A stretch of 64,000 bases of DNA, taken from positions 62,001-126,000 of the forward strand of contig NZ_RQIT01000010.1 of the NCBI RefSeq assembly GCF_003837805.1. Reading direction: 5' to 3'. A model generated the notes under the pieces. It was not told where the DNA came from. It saw nothing but the letters and a program-made list of their open reading frames with translations, and did not search any database. Below, piece after piece: positions 46,340 through 54,898 of this stretch. A program made the position numbers and the translations under genes. Each line of letters begins with the position of its first letter. Within the stretch, counting starts at the first letter, position 1. Origin of the DNA: Bradyrhizobium sp. RP6. GTDB taxonomy: Bacteria > Pseudomonadota > Alphaproteobacteria > Rhizobiales > Xanthobacteraceae.

Positions 46340-47647
46340 TCAGGCGCGCGCAGCTTCCCGCAGGCGGGGGGCGGCGGCGACGGCGCCCGAACTTTTGCTC
46401 TCGACCTGAACGCGGTTGCGTCCCATTTCCTTGGCGCGATAGCAGGCAGCATCCGCGCGCCGCATCGCATCCTCGAGCGTGATGTTGCGGTCGGCGATGC
46501 AGGTCACGCCGATGCTGGCGGTCACCGCAAAGCAACGATCGTCCCAGGCGAAACTGAGCAGCTCAAGCGATCTGCGCAGCTGCTCGGCAATGTCGACGGC
46601 ATCGAAGGGCGAACATTGCGGCAGGATCAGCCCGAATTCGTCGCCGCCGAGCCGGGCCACCAGATCATGCTCATGCCGGTTCTGTTGCAGGAGGCGCGAG
46701 ACCTCGCGGAGCAGGCGGTCGCCGGCAAGGTGGCCGCAGCTATCGTTGACGCTCTTGAACTGGTCGAGGTCGAGCAGGATCAGGCCGAGCGCACCCGCCG
46801 CGGCATTGTCCAGCTCGCTTTGCAGGCGCGCCTCGAAGGCGCGACGGTTCGACAGGCCGGTTAGCGAGTCGTGCGAGGCCTGCCAGGCCAGGCGCTCCTT
46901 CTCGGCACACAAGGCGTTTTCGAACGCCTGCCGTTGCAGCACCAGCTGCCGCGTATGCCAGATCAGAAGCAGGATCAGCGTCGCGGCGGTGACGATGTTG
47001 ATGCAGGTCAGCGTCACCTTGATGGCGCGGGAGCCCTCGCCGAGGACGGTGGAGAACCGGTTGGCGTGCACGGTGAATTGAGCATTGAGTTCAGAAAGCC
47101 GCGACGACAGGAATGCCAGGCGGCCGTCGTCTTGAATGGGCCCGTTCTCCAGCTCGGACCGGATGACCTCGCCAAAGATGCTGAGCTCCAGCAGCATCGG
47201 GTCGGTGGCAGCCCACTCACGAATTGCGTCCTGGAGGAAGCTGACGTGGCCGAAGTAACGATACAGCCAGATCAATCCCGGTACGTCATCGGGATGATTG
47301 CCGCCTTGCAGGAGGCCGATGCGGGCGGCTTCAACGTCGACCGGATCGCGCTCGAGCGCCCAGCGCGCGAACTCGTCTCCGATCGGAACGGCGAGCGAGG
47401 CCTGGTATTGCGTGAACTGGCTTGCCTCACCCGAATGCAGGTAGAGATTGAGAAAGTAGACGGCATTCTTCTGCGAGCGCGACCATAGTGCTTCGCCGGC
47501 GACATAGGCGCGGACCGACGACATCACCTCGAGGCTGAATCCCGCGATCGCCGCCTGGAGCACGACGACCATCACGAAAGGCGAGACGAGCTTGATGACG
47601 TGAAGGAAGCTGTGTCCCTTCGCCGACGTCGCTGTTCTGCGAAACAC
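46340..47647 (-). CDS. Membrane diguanylate cyclase (GGDEF)
   Basis: 435 residues. Helix near 18-42 (VIKLVSPFVMVVVLQAAIAG), a helical periplasmic region (about 45-215), a second helix (INIVTAATLILLLIWHTRQL), and a GGDEF domain (about 260-415). The active site RLGGDEFGLILP is intact, as are SHDSLTGLSNRRAFEARLQS and LILLDLDQFKSVND, so it should make c-di-GMP. The inhibitory RxxD site is not present: the position reads HEHD. Activity would then lack that product feedback. Divergent neighbour genes are unrelated. Confidence 0.9.
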   Translation of the reverse strand: MFRRTATSAKGHSFLHVIKLVSPFVMVVVLQAAIAGFSLEVMSSVRAYVAGEALWSRSQKNAVYFLNLYLHSGEASQFTQYQASLAVPIGDEFARWALERDPVDVEAARIGLLQGGNHPDDVPGLIWLYRYFGHVSFLQDAIREWAATDPMLLELSIFGEVIRSELENGPIQDDGRLAFLSSRLSELNAQFTVHANRFSTVLGEGSRAIKVTLTCINIVTAATLILLLIWHTRQLVLQRQAFENALCAEKERLAWQASHDSLTGLSNRRAFEARLQSELDNAAAGALGLILLDLDQFKSVNDSCGHLAGDRLLREVSRLLQQNRHEHDLVARLGGDEFGLILPQCSPFDAVDIAEQLRRSLELLSFAWDDRCFAVTASIGVTCIADRNITLEDAMRRADAACYRAKEMGRNRVQVESKSSGAVAAAPRLREAARA

Positions 47648-47882
47648 CTAATACCCCAAGTCGATCAACGATCCCAACGAAGCGTTGCGCTGCAACGCGA
47701 AGTACACGAGATGGTTGCTTAACTCGACCTGAAAGGCGCGGGGGACTCCGTCGCAGGGTGAAGCCGTTGTGAAGCAGGCGCCCGCAAATCGCTTCAAATG
47801 CCGGCGAACCGGGAGGCGCGGCATCGGCGAACCAATGCAGCGCATTCCATGGTGCGCGGTTTACCTGAGAGAGGGGGGGCGG

Positions 47883-49187
47883 CTAGACCAGCACCGGCTT
47901 GCGCACGCGGCCCGCGTCGCCGAACACGCGCAGGTAACGCTCGATCTCCGAGGGAAGGCCGGTCGCCTTCTCCGGATTGTCGGAGAGCTTGACGGCCGGA
48001 TGGCCGTCGACGGACGAGACCTTGCAGACCAGCGAGATCGGATCGAGGTTGAACGAGCCGTCCGGCGTGCAGCCGACGAAGTCATTGGTGAGGTTGGTGC
48101 CCCAGCCGAAGGAGAGTCGGACGCGCCCGGTGAAGTGGTGGTAAGTCTCCTCGATCGAGCCGACGTCCATCGCGTCGGAAAAGACGAGAAGCTTGTCCCT
48201 GGGGTTGCGGCCCTTCTTGTCCCACCAGGCGATGATCTCCTCGCCGGCCTGGATCGGCGGCGCGCTGTCGGGACGGAAGCCGGTCCAGTCGGCGACCCAT
48301 TCCGGCGCATCGCGCAGGAAGGCCTTGGTGCCGAAGGCGTCGGGCAGTGCGATCAGGAGATTGCCGCCATAGGTCTGGCGCCACTGGTCGAGAACGCGGT
48401 AGGGCGCCCAGCGCAATTCCCCGTCGTCCCTGGCGAGCGCGGCCGCGACCATCGGCAGCTCATGGGCGTTGGTGCCGATCGCTTCGAGATCATTGTCCAT
48501 CGCGAGCAGCACGTTGGACGTGCCGATGAAGGATGAGCCCAAGCCTTCCTTCACCGCCTCCACGCACCAGCGCTGCCAGAGGAAGCCGTGTCGGCGGCGG
48601 GTGCCGAAGTCGGAGAGTCGCAGGCTCTCGAGCTTGCGCAGCCGTTCCACTTTGGTCCACAGCTTGGCCTTGGCGCGGGCATAGAGCACGTCGAGCTCGA
48701 AGCGGCCGCGGCCCTTCATCGCCGCGCGCGAGCGCAGCTCGTTGAGGATTGCCAGCGCCGGAATCTCCCACATCGTGGTGTGGGTCCAGGGGCCGTGGAA
48801 ATGCAGCTCGTACTGGCCCTCGACCTTGCGCAGCTCGTATTCGGGCAGACGGAATTCCGCTAGCCAGCGGATGAAGTCGGCCGAAAACATATGGGTCTTG
48901 CCGTAGAAGGTGTTACCGGCAAGCCAGATCAGCTCTTTCTTGGAGAAGCGGATGGTGCGGGCGTGGTCGAGCTGGGCGCGTAGCTCGCCCTCGTCGATGA
49001 TTTCGGCAAGTCGCACATGACGCGAGCGGTTGATAACCGAGAAGGTCACCTGTTGATTCGGGTAGTCCTCCCGAATCATATGTAACATCAATAGCTTGTA
49101 GAAGTCGGTATCCAGCAGGCTGCGGATGATGGGATCCAGCCGCCAGCTGTGATTGTAGGTCCGGCTCGCAATGTCGGTCACTGTCAT
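47883..49187 (-). CDS. pncB: Nicotinate phosphoribosyltransferase
   Basis: 434 residues matching PncB: LLDTDFYKLLMLHMIREDYP, QVTFSVINRSRHVRLAEIID, EGQYELHFHGPWTHTTMWEI, LGSSFIGTSNVLLAMDNDLE, ELPMVAAALARDDGELRWAP and LLVFSDAMDVGSIEETYHHF, then SFGWGTNLTNDF with the phosphate-binding region. It makes nicotinate mononucleotide from nicotinate in the NAD salvage pathway, using PRPP and ATP. The active-site His lies in the NAHELP segment. Stand-alone gene; cytoplasmic. Confidence 0.95.
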   Translation of the reverse strand: MTVTDIASRTYNHSWRLDPIIRSLLDTDFYKLLMLHMIREDYPNQQVTFSVINRSRHVRLAEIIDEGELRAQLDHARTIRFSKKELIWLAGNTFYGKTHMFSADFIRWLAEFRLPEYELRKVEGQYELHFHGPWTHTTMWEIPALAILNELRSRAAMKGRGRFELDVLYARAKAKLWTKVERLRKLESLRLSDFGTRRRHGFLWQRWCVEAVKEGLGSSFIGTSNVLLAMDNDLEAIGTNAHELPMVAAALARDDGELRWAPYRVLDQWRQTYGGNLLIALPDAFGTKAFLRDAPEWVADWTGFRPDSAPPIQAGEEIIAWWDKKGRNPRDKLLVFSDAMDVGSIEETYHHFTGRVRLSFGWGTNLTNDFVGCTPDGSFNLDPISLVCKVSSVDGHPAVKLSDNPEKATGLPSEIERYLRVFGDAGRVRKPVLV

Positions 49188-49266
49188 GGGGGGATTTTAG
49201 CGTGGCTCCCGGTGCGCAACCAGTGGGTCTGGCGGGAATCAGGTTTTGCGGCGGAGGGGCCGTCGT

Positions 49267-50184
49267 TCAGGCGGCAACCGTCGCCGCGACAGTCTCGAGC
49301 TGGCTCCTGATCCAGCGATGGGCCGGATCCTTCTGATAGCGCTGGTGCCAGACCATGAACATCGGCAGCTCGGCCAGCGTTCGCGTGCGGGAGGCCAATG
49401 GAATTCGCGTATGCGCGAAACCGCGCATCACGCCGGACGCCAAAAGGCTCGGCATGCTCGCAAGCATCTGCGATCCACGCAGGAAGGACGGCACGCCGGA
49501 GAAGCTCGGCACGGAGATCGCGATGTCGCGGTGAAGCCCGTTCGCGGCCAGCCGGCGATCGAAGTCCAGCCGCTCGTTGTCGGTGTAGACCACGGTGATG
49601 TGACGCGCCGCGAGATAGGCGTTGCGGCTGGCCGGCGCAGCACGTGCCTTTGCGTCGTAGTAGCAGACGTAGTGATCACTCAGCAGCCGCTTCTGCACGA
49701 TATCGACGCCCGACGGCGGCAGCGGTGTGATCAGGAGATCGCAGCGGTTTTCACGCAGCATCGCGGGCGAAGGCGACTGCGAGGGGATCACGCGAAGGTT
49801 CAAGCTCTTCACTTGTGCGGCGACGTGATCGAAGAACCGCGGCAGCAGCAGGTCGCGCTGGAAGTCGTTGGCGGCGATGGTCAGCGACAGCTGGGCCTGC
49901 GCCGGCGCGAAGGTGACGCCGCCGGCAAAGCTGCGCATCTCGTCGATCAACGCGCGCGCCTTCGTGGCGAGCGCCTGGGCATGCGCCGTGGCGACGATGC
50001 CGCGGCCGGATTTGGCGAACAGGGGATCGCCGGCAATCCGCCGCAGCTTGTTCAATCCGTGGCTGACCGCCGATTGCGTCAGGCCAAGCCGTGTTGCCGC
50101 CGCCGTCACCGAGCCTTCCTCCAGCACGGCGAGGAACAATGCGAGGGCGTGGCCGTCGAGGGCCAAATGATCGATTTCCTTCAT
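49267..50184 (-). CDS. LysR-family regulator next to the protocatechuate genes
   Basis: 305 residues. N-terminal winged helix ALALFLAVLEEGSVTAAATR, LGLTQSAVSHGLNKLRRIAG, then DPLFAKSGRGIVATAHA; effector-binding domain of the NodD/SyrM-like type. It differs from PcaQ in the helix-turn-helix, so I do not use that name. It is divergent from pcaHG with an inverted repeat in between, so control of protocatechuate cleavage is likely. Starts at 50184 or 50193 are possible; neither has a clear ribosome-binding site. Confidence 0.85.
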   Translation of the reverse strand: MKEIDHLALDGHALALFLAVLEEGSVTAAATRLGLTQSAVSHGLNKLRRIAGDPLFAKSGRGIVATAHAQALATKARALIDEMRSFAGGVTFAPAQAQLSLTIAANDFQRDLLLPRFFDHVAAQVKSLNLRVIPSQSPSPAMLRENRCDLLITPLPPSGVDIVQKRLLSDHYVCYYDAKARAAPASRNAYLAARHITVVYTDNERLDFDRRLAANGLHRDIAISVPSFSGVPSFLRGSQMLASMPSLLASGVMRGFAHTRIPLASRTRTLAELPMFMVWHQRYQKDPAHRWIRSQLETVAATVAA

Positions 50185-50202
50185 GGAATTCATTATAATC
50201 GA

Positions 50203-50223
50203 TCTATTTATCTTGAGAATAGA
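50203..50223. promoter_or_regulatory. LysR-type box between the regulator and pcaH
   Basis: TCTATT-N9-AATAGA, a perfect 6-bp inverted repeat of overall length 21 that contains the T-N11-A pattern bound by LysR-type regulators. It is 19 bases upstream of the LysR start and 67 upstream of pcaH. Confidence 0.5.
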
Positions 50224-50289
50224 CCGTTCCATGATCTCCCCGACAAGCTGCGCGCCCGGACTCGGGCGCCACAGGGAGAGACAACGCCG

Positions 50290-51078
50290 ATGAACGCCCA
50301 GGCGCCAGCCTTGCGGGATCCCCGCCTCAATCGTCCCGAGCCCTTTACGCCGCCGCTTGGCGACGGCGGCTTCTTCCAACGCGACCGTTCCATCCATCCG
50401 CAGGCGTATGCGCCGGGGTACAAATCCTCGGTGCTGCGCTCGCAGCGGCAAGCCCTGCTGTCTCTGGAGAACTCGGTCTCGGAGATCACCGGGCCGGTGT
50501 TCGGCCACAATGATCTCGGCCCGCTCGACAACGATTTGATCCGCAACTACGCCAAGGACGGCGATCCGATCGGCGAGCGCATCATCGTCCATGGCCGCGT
50601 GCTGGACGAGACCGGCCGGGGCGTTCCGAACACGCTGGTCGAGTTCTGGCAGGCCAATGCCGGCGGCCGCTACCGGCACAAGAAAGATACGTATCTGGCG
50701 CCGATCGACCCGAATTTCGGTGGTTGTGGCCGCGCGCTGACCGACGAGACCGGCTACTACTATTTCCGCACCGTGAAGCCGGGGCCCTATCCCTGGCGCA
50801 ACTACGTCAACAGCTGGCGCCCGGCCCACATCCATTTCTCGGTGTTCGGCTCAGGTTTCGCGCAGCGGCTGATCACGCAGATGTATTTCGAGGGCGATCC
50901 CTTGATCCCGGTCTGCCCGATCCTGACGACGATCCCGGACAAGGATGCGCTCGATCGCCTTGTGGCGCCGCTCGACCTCAACGCCTCGTCGCCGTTCGAT
51001 TCGCTCGCCTACCGCTTCGACATTGTCCTGCGCGGCCAGCGCTCCACCTATTTCGAAAATCGTCCCGAGGGGAACTGA
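50290..51078 (+). CDS. pcaH: Protocatechuate 3,4-dioxygenase beta subunit
   Basis: 262 residues. The Fe(III) ligands of intradiol dioxygenases are visible: Tyr in GYYYFRTVKPGPYPWRNYVN and the His pair in WRPAHIHFSVFG. Other blocks: IIVHGRVLDETGRGVPNTLV, EFWQANAGGRYRHKKDTYLA and LITQMYFEGDPLIPVCPIL. With PcaG it opens protocatechuate to 3-carboxy-cis,cis-muconate in the beta-ketoadipate pathway. Start ATG 50290 follows GGGAGAGACAACGCC. The gene lies three bases before pcaG. Confidence 0.95.
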   Translation: MNAQAPALRDPRLNRPEPFTPPLGDGGFFQRDRSIHPQAYAPGYKSSVLRSQRQALLSLENSVSEITGPVFGHNDLGPLDNDLIRNYAKDGDPIGERIIVHGRVLDETGRGVPNTLVEFWQANAGGRYRHKKDTYLAPIDPNFGGCGRALTDETGYYYFRTVKPGPYPWRNYVNSWRPAHIHFSVFGSGFAQRLITQMYFEGDPLIPVCPILTTIPDKDALDRLVAPLDLNASSPFDSLAYRFDIVLRGQRSTYFENRPEGN

Positions 51079-51081
51079 GCC

Positions 51082-51708
51082 ATGCCGCAGCCGCTCAACT
51101 ATCTCAAGGAAACCGCCTCGCAGACGGCCGGGCCCTACGTCCATATCGGCCTGATCCCGGCGATGGCCGGCTTCGACATTTTCGAGAAGAACTTCTCCAA
51201 CGTGCTCGTGACGCCGAACACCAAGGGTGAACGCATCACGCTGGAAGGCAAGGTGCTCGACGGCACCGGCACGCCGCTGCGCGACGTGCTGCTGGAGGTC
51301 TGGCAGGCCAATGCGGCTGGCCGCTACAACCATCCGGCCGATCGCTCGGCAGGCGCGCTGGAGCAGGAGTTTCGCGGCTGGGGCCGGGCAGGTTCCGACT
51401 TCGAGAGCGGCCTCGTCACCTTCGAGACCATCAAGCCGGGCGCGATCACCGACAAGGCGGGCCGCAAATGCGCGCCGCACATCAATGTCTGGATCGTCGC
51501 GCGCGGCATCAATATCGGCCTCAACACGCGGCTGTACTTCTCGGACGAAGAGGCGGCCAACGCCGCCGATCCCGTGCTCAACCTGATCGAGCAGCCGACA
51601 CGTCGCTCGACGCTGATCGCAAAGCGTAGCGAGCGTGCCGGCAAGGCCGTGTATTCCTTCACGATCAATTTGCAGGGGCCCGAGGAGACGGTGTTCTTCG
51701 ACGTGTGA
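51082..51708 (+). CDS. pcaG: Protocatechuate 3,4-dioxygenase alpha subunit
   Basis: 208 residues: NYLKETASQTAGPYVHIGLI at the start, ITLEGKVLDGTGTPLRDVLL, EVWQANAAGRYNHPADRSAG, CAPHINVWIVARGINIGLNT and RLYFSDEEAANAADPVLNLI. As usual for the alpha subunit, the metal ligands are not all conserved; it forms the active-site pocket with PcaH. No pcaB, pcaC or pcaD follows, so the rest of the pathway must be elsewhere in the genome. Confidence 0.95.
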   Translation: MPQPLNYLKETASQTAGPYVHIGLIPAMAGFDIFEKNFSNVLVTPNTKGERITLEGKVLDGTGTPLRDVLLEVWQANAAGRYNHPADRSAGALEQEFRGWGRAGSDFESGLVTFETIKPGAITDKAGRKCAPHINVWIVARGINIGLNTRLYFSDEEAANAADPVLNLIEQPTRRSTLIAKRSERAGKAVYSFTINLQGPEETVFFDV

Positions 51709-51729
51709 GGTGCCAGGGCCGTCCCGGGT

Positions 51730-52341
51730 TCATTCCACCCGGTCGCTCCGATCGATGGATCCGCGCGCGAGGGCTTGCGGTGGTTGCCGCACCTCGCGCG
51801 ATCCCGGCCGGTCGACCGGATCGCGCCCCACTTTTGCTTTCAGCTCCACCAAATCAATGAATACGTCCGCCTGCCGGCGCAGGTCGTCGGCGACCATCGG
51901 CGGCTGAGTTGAGAGTGTGGAGACGACCGTCACGCGGACACCGCGGCGTTGCAGGGCTTCAACCAGCGACCGAAAGTCGCCATCACCCGAGAACAGCGCG
52001 ATTTGATCAACGTGTTCGGCGACTTCCATCGCGCTCACGGCGAGGTCGACATTCATGCTGCCCCTCACCTTGCGGCGGCCGGTGGTGGCGTCAACGAACT
52101 CCCTGGTGAGCTTGGTGACGACAGTGTATCCGTTGTAGTCGAGCCAATCGATCAGCGGTCGGATTGACGAAAACTCCTGATCCTCGATGACGGTCGTGTA
52201 GTAAAAGGCGCGCAGCAGCGTACCCCGGCCTTGAAACTCGCCGAGCAACCGCCTGTAATCGATGTCGAAGCCGAGCGCCTTGGAGGTGGCGTAGAGACTG
52301 GAGCCATCGATAAAGAGTGCGATCTTCCCAAACGAAGACAT
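51730..52341 (-). CDS. NYN/LabA-type domain protein
   Basis: 203 residues of the NYN (PIN-like, DUF88) family. Acidic residues of the putative metal site occur in IALFIDGSSLYATSKALGFD, GSMNVDLAVSAMEVAEHVDQ and IALFSGDGDFRSLVEALQRR. The family is related to nucleases acting on RNA, but many members have no proven activity. The C-terminal 35 residues are polar and unstructured. ATG 52341 begins right at the domain; a frame extending to 52560 is not supported. Convergent with pcaG and inserted between aromatic genes. Confidence 0.85.
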   Translation of the reverse strand: MSSFGKIALFIDGSSLYATSKALGFDIDYRRLLGEFQGRGTLLRAFYYTTVIEDQEFSSIRPLIDWLDYNGYTVVTKLTREFVDATTGRRKVRGSMNVDLAVSAMEVAEHVDQIALFSGDGDFRSLVEALQRRGVRVTVVSTLSTQPPMVADDLRRQADVFIDLVELKAKVGRDPVDRPGSREVRQPPQALARGSIDRSDRVE

Positions 52342-52689
52342 TATGCACAAATCCCAGTTCGACACGAAAGCTGACGGATCCAGCCGAAATGGCGCGATCT
52401 GTCGGCCGGAAAATACTGAAGGCGCCGATGGCTTGCCGAAAAAGCGGCGCAGACGGCCGGACAGGGTCGGCCGCCTTGCGCCGAGGTTAGGGAGGTTCCA
52501 TGCCACCAGCGCCAGGGCGCCGAATGCAGTGACGCTAAGGCGTGCGCATCCCCTGCTCAATTGTACGGAGGTAAAGGGCCTCTATCCAAAGGATGGGACG
52601 CTATATACGAAGGTAAGTGGCAATGAGGGTCATCGCGGTTCGCAGCGTGGGCGTCGGCCACATGTGCCCAGGGTCTTTCGTCCGATGCC
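52342..52689. other. Intergenic stretch, no gene seen
   Basis: About 350 bases between the NYN gene and the end of the AraC-type gene. Frames on both strands are poor. It should hold the promoter of the leftward NYN gene. No repeat or RNA recognised. Confidence 0.45.
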
Positions 52690-53559
52690 TCAGCCTTCGT
52701 CGCCATGCAGCTGCGCACGAAACGCGCGCGGCGACAGTCCCGTGGCGGCGGCATAGACGCGGCTGAAATAAGCGGGGTCCTCGAAGCCGAGCGCGTAGGC
52801 GATCGTCGAGACCGGCAGGTTGGTGTAGACGAGGTTGCGCCGCGCCTCGCGGATCAGCCGGTTGAGGATCAAATGCGAGGCGGTGTCGCCGGTTGCCGAT
52901 CGCGTGATCCGGTTGAGATGCGTCGGCGTCACCGACAGCGCCTCGGCATAGTCGGCGACGCTCCAGCGCTCGAGATGGTGCTGTTCGAGCAGCGCCTCGA
53001 AGCGGCGGAATAGGCCGGATTCGGCAGTGCTATTGCCGCCGCTCTCGCCCGTGAGCGCGCGGGCCACGAGCCCGATCATGGCCGACGACAGGGCGCGAAG
53101 CACATGCGCGCGGCCGAAATCGCGGGCGGCGTGTTCGGCGAAGATCTGCTTCATCGTGGCGCGGATCTGCGGCGTGCCGCGCGCCACGGCCGATCGCGAC
53201 AGCGCACCGCGCAGGCCCTCGGCGGCGAGCAACGCCTCATCCAGAATCTCCGCCGCGATGGTCAGCACCCAGCCCTGGGTATCCGGCTCGAAGCGGAAGC
53301 CGTGGACGTGGCCGACAGGCACGTTGACGATCTGCATCGGCCTCAGCGGCACCACGCGCCCGTCGAGCGTCGCTTCGCCGCCGCCGCGCTCGATCAGCAG
53401 GACCTGGTGCAGCCGGGCATGGCGGTGCACGGCCAGGGTCCAGTCGTGCAGCACCGAGCGGGACGCGATCGTCTCGCAATGCACGACGTCGGGCAGGTCG
53501 CCGGACTCGCCGAATAGATTGTAGACCCGGATCGCCGGGGCCGGGGCTGCGCTTCTCAT
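52690..53559 (-). CDS. pobR: AraC-family regulator, PobR type
   Basis: 289 residues. An N-terminal cupin domain (about 15-130: HDWTLAVHRHARLHQVLLIE, PMQIVNVPVGHVHGFRFEPD) and a C-terminal AraC helix-turn-helix pair (about 190-285: WSVADYAEALSVTPTHLNRI, ARRNLVYTNLPVSTIAYALG, FEDPAYFSRVYAAATGLSPR). It is divergent from pobA, the usual arrangement for PobR, which activates pobA with 4-hydroxybenzoate. The name rests on this position. Start ATG 53559; a longer frame to 53643 overlaps the pobA promoter and is unlikely. Confidence 0.87.
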   Translation of the reverse strand: MRSAAPAPAIRVYNLFGESGDLPDVVHCETIASRSVLHDWTLAVHRHARLHQVLLIERGGGEATLDGRVVPLRPMQIVNVPVGHVHGFRFEPDTQGWVLTIAAEILDEALLAAEGLRGALSRSAVARGTPQIRATMKQIFAEHAARDFGRAHVLRALSSAMIGLVARALTGESGGNSTAESGLFRRFEALLEQHHLERWSVADYAEALSVTPTHLNRITRSATGDTASHLILNRLIREARRNLVYTNLPVSTIAYALGFEDPAYFSRVYAAATGLSPRAFRAQLHGDEG

Positions 53560-53598
53560 GTTCGAATAGTACAAGACAAAGGCAAAACCCTCCATCGG

Positions 53599-53620
53599 TT
53601 TGCAGCGGTGAATCTGCAAA
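53599..53620. promoter_or_regulatory. Candidate PobR operator
   Basis: TTTGCAG-N8-CTGCAAA, a perfect 7-bp inverted repeat midway between pobR (start 53559) and pobA (start 53646), with another TGCAAAA half just before pobA. The location suits an activator site for pobA. Confidence 0.55.
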
Positions 53621-53645
53621 AAAGTGCCGACGGGAGGATGCAAAA

Positions 53646-54818
53646 ATGAAAGTTCAGGTCTGTATCATCGGCGGCGGGCCATCCGGGTTGTTGCTGTCCC
53701 AGCTTCTGCACCTGAAGGGCATCGACACCATCGTGCTGGAGAAATACAGCCGCGATCACGTGCTCGCCCGCATCCGCGCCGGCGTGCTCGAGCACGGGTT
53801 TGCCAAGCTGATGCGCGAGGCGCAGTGCGGCGAGCGGATGGATCGCGAGGGCGAGATCCACCGGGGCTTCGAGATCGCCCATGACGGCGTGCTCTCCAAG
53901 ATTGATCTGCACAAGCATTCCGGCGGCAATTCGGTACTGGTCTACGGCCAGACCGAGCTGACGCGCGATCTCTATGAGGCGCGCGACCGGCTCGGCGGCA
54001 AGGTCGTGCACAATGCCGAGGATGTGACGCCGCACGATCTGACGTCGGACCGGCCCTACGTGACCTATCGCTCGAATGACGACATTGTCCGCATCGATTG
54101 CGACTACATCGTCGGCGCCGATGGCTTTCACGGAGTCAGCCGCAAGTCGATCCCGAAGGACATGCTGCGCGAATACGAGAAGGTCTATCCGTTCGGCTGG
54201 CTGGGGGTGCTGTCGCGCACGAAGCCGGTGTCGCCCGAGCTGATCTATGTGAAGCACGAGCGCGGCTTTGCGCTCTGCTCCCTGCGCTCGCAGGTGCTCA
54301 GCCGCTACTACATCCAGGTGCCATTGACGGACAAGGTGGAGGACTGGAGCGACGATGCGTTCTGGGCCGAGCTGAAGCGCCGCCTGCCGGAGGAGGTCGC
54401 CGGCCGTCTGATCACGGGACCTTCGATCGAGAAGAGCATCGCGCCGTTGCGCAGTTTCGTCGCCGAGCCGATGAGTTATGGCCGGCTGTTCCTCGCCGGC
54501 GATGCCGCGCACATCGTGCCGCCGACCGGCGCGCGCGGGCTGAACAGCGCCGCTTCCGACATCTACTATCTCTACCATGCCTTGCTCGCGCATTATCAGG
54601 GCGGCGACGATTCCGGTCTCAAAGGCTATTCCGCCAAGGCGCTCGCGCGGATCTGGAAAGCGCAACGCTTCTCCTGGTGGATGACGATGATGCTGCACCG
54701 TTTTCCCGACCGGCTCGAATACGAGGACCGGCTTCAGCAGACGGAGCTGGACTATCTGCTCTCGTCCGAGACGGCGCAGCGCCTGCTTGCGGAGAATTAC
54801 GTGGGGCTGCCGTTCTAG
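53646..54818 (+). CDS. pobA: 4-hydroxybenzoate 3-monooxygenase
   Basis: 390 residues matching PobA throughout: FAD motif VCIIGGGPSGLLLSQLLHLK, EKYSRDHVLARIRAGVLEHG, the DG motif CDYIVGADGFHGVSRKSIP and the second FAD motif LFLAGDAAHIVPPTGARGLN. It hydroxylates 4-hydroxybenzoate to protocatechuate with NAD(P)H and O2, feeding PcaHG encoded 2.6 kb upstream. GGGAGGATGCAAAA precedes the ATG. Confidence 0.96.
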   Translation: MKVQVCIIGGGPSGLLLSQLLHLKGIDTIVLEKYSRDHVLARIRAGVLEHGFAKLMREAQCGERMDREGEIHRGFEIAHDGVLSKIDLHKHSGGNSVLVYGQTELTRDLYEARDRLGGKVVHNAEDVTPHDLTSDRPYVTYRSNDDIVRIDCDYIVGADGFHGVSRKSIPKDMLREYEKVYPFGWLGVLSRTKPVSPELIYVKHERGFALCSLRSQVLSRYYIQVPLTDKVEDWSDDAFWAELKRRLPEEVAGRLITGPSIEKSIAPLRSFVAEPMSYGRLFLAGDAAHIVPPTGARGLNSAASDIYYLYHALLAHYQGGDDSGLKGYSAKALARIWKAQRFSWWMTMMLHRFPDRLEYEDRLQQTELDYLLSSETAQRLLAENYVGLPF

Positions 54819-54898
54819 GGAATGATCTCGCTAACATGAGTGCTGCCATCCTTCTCCCACAAGAGGAAAGGGGAAGAAGGCGCACTTGGTGAGCCGCG

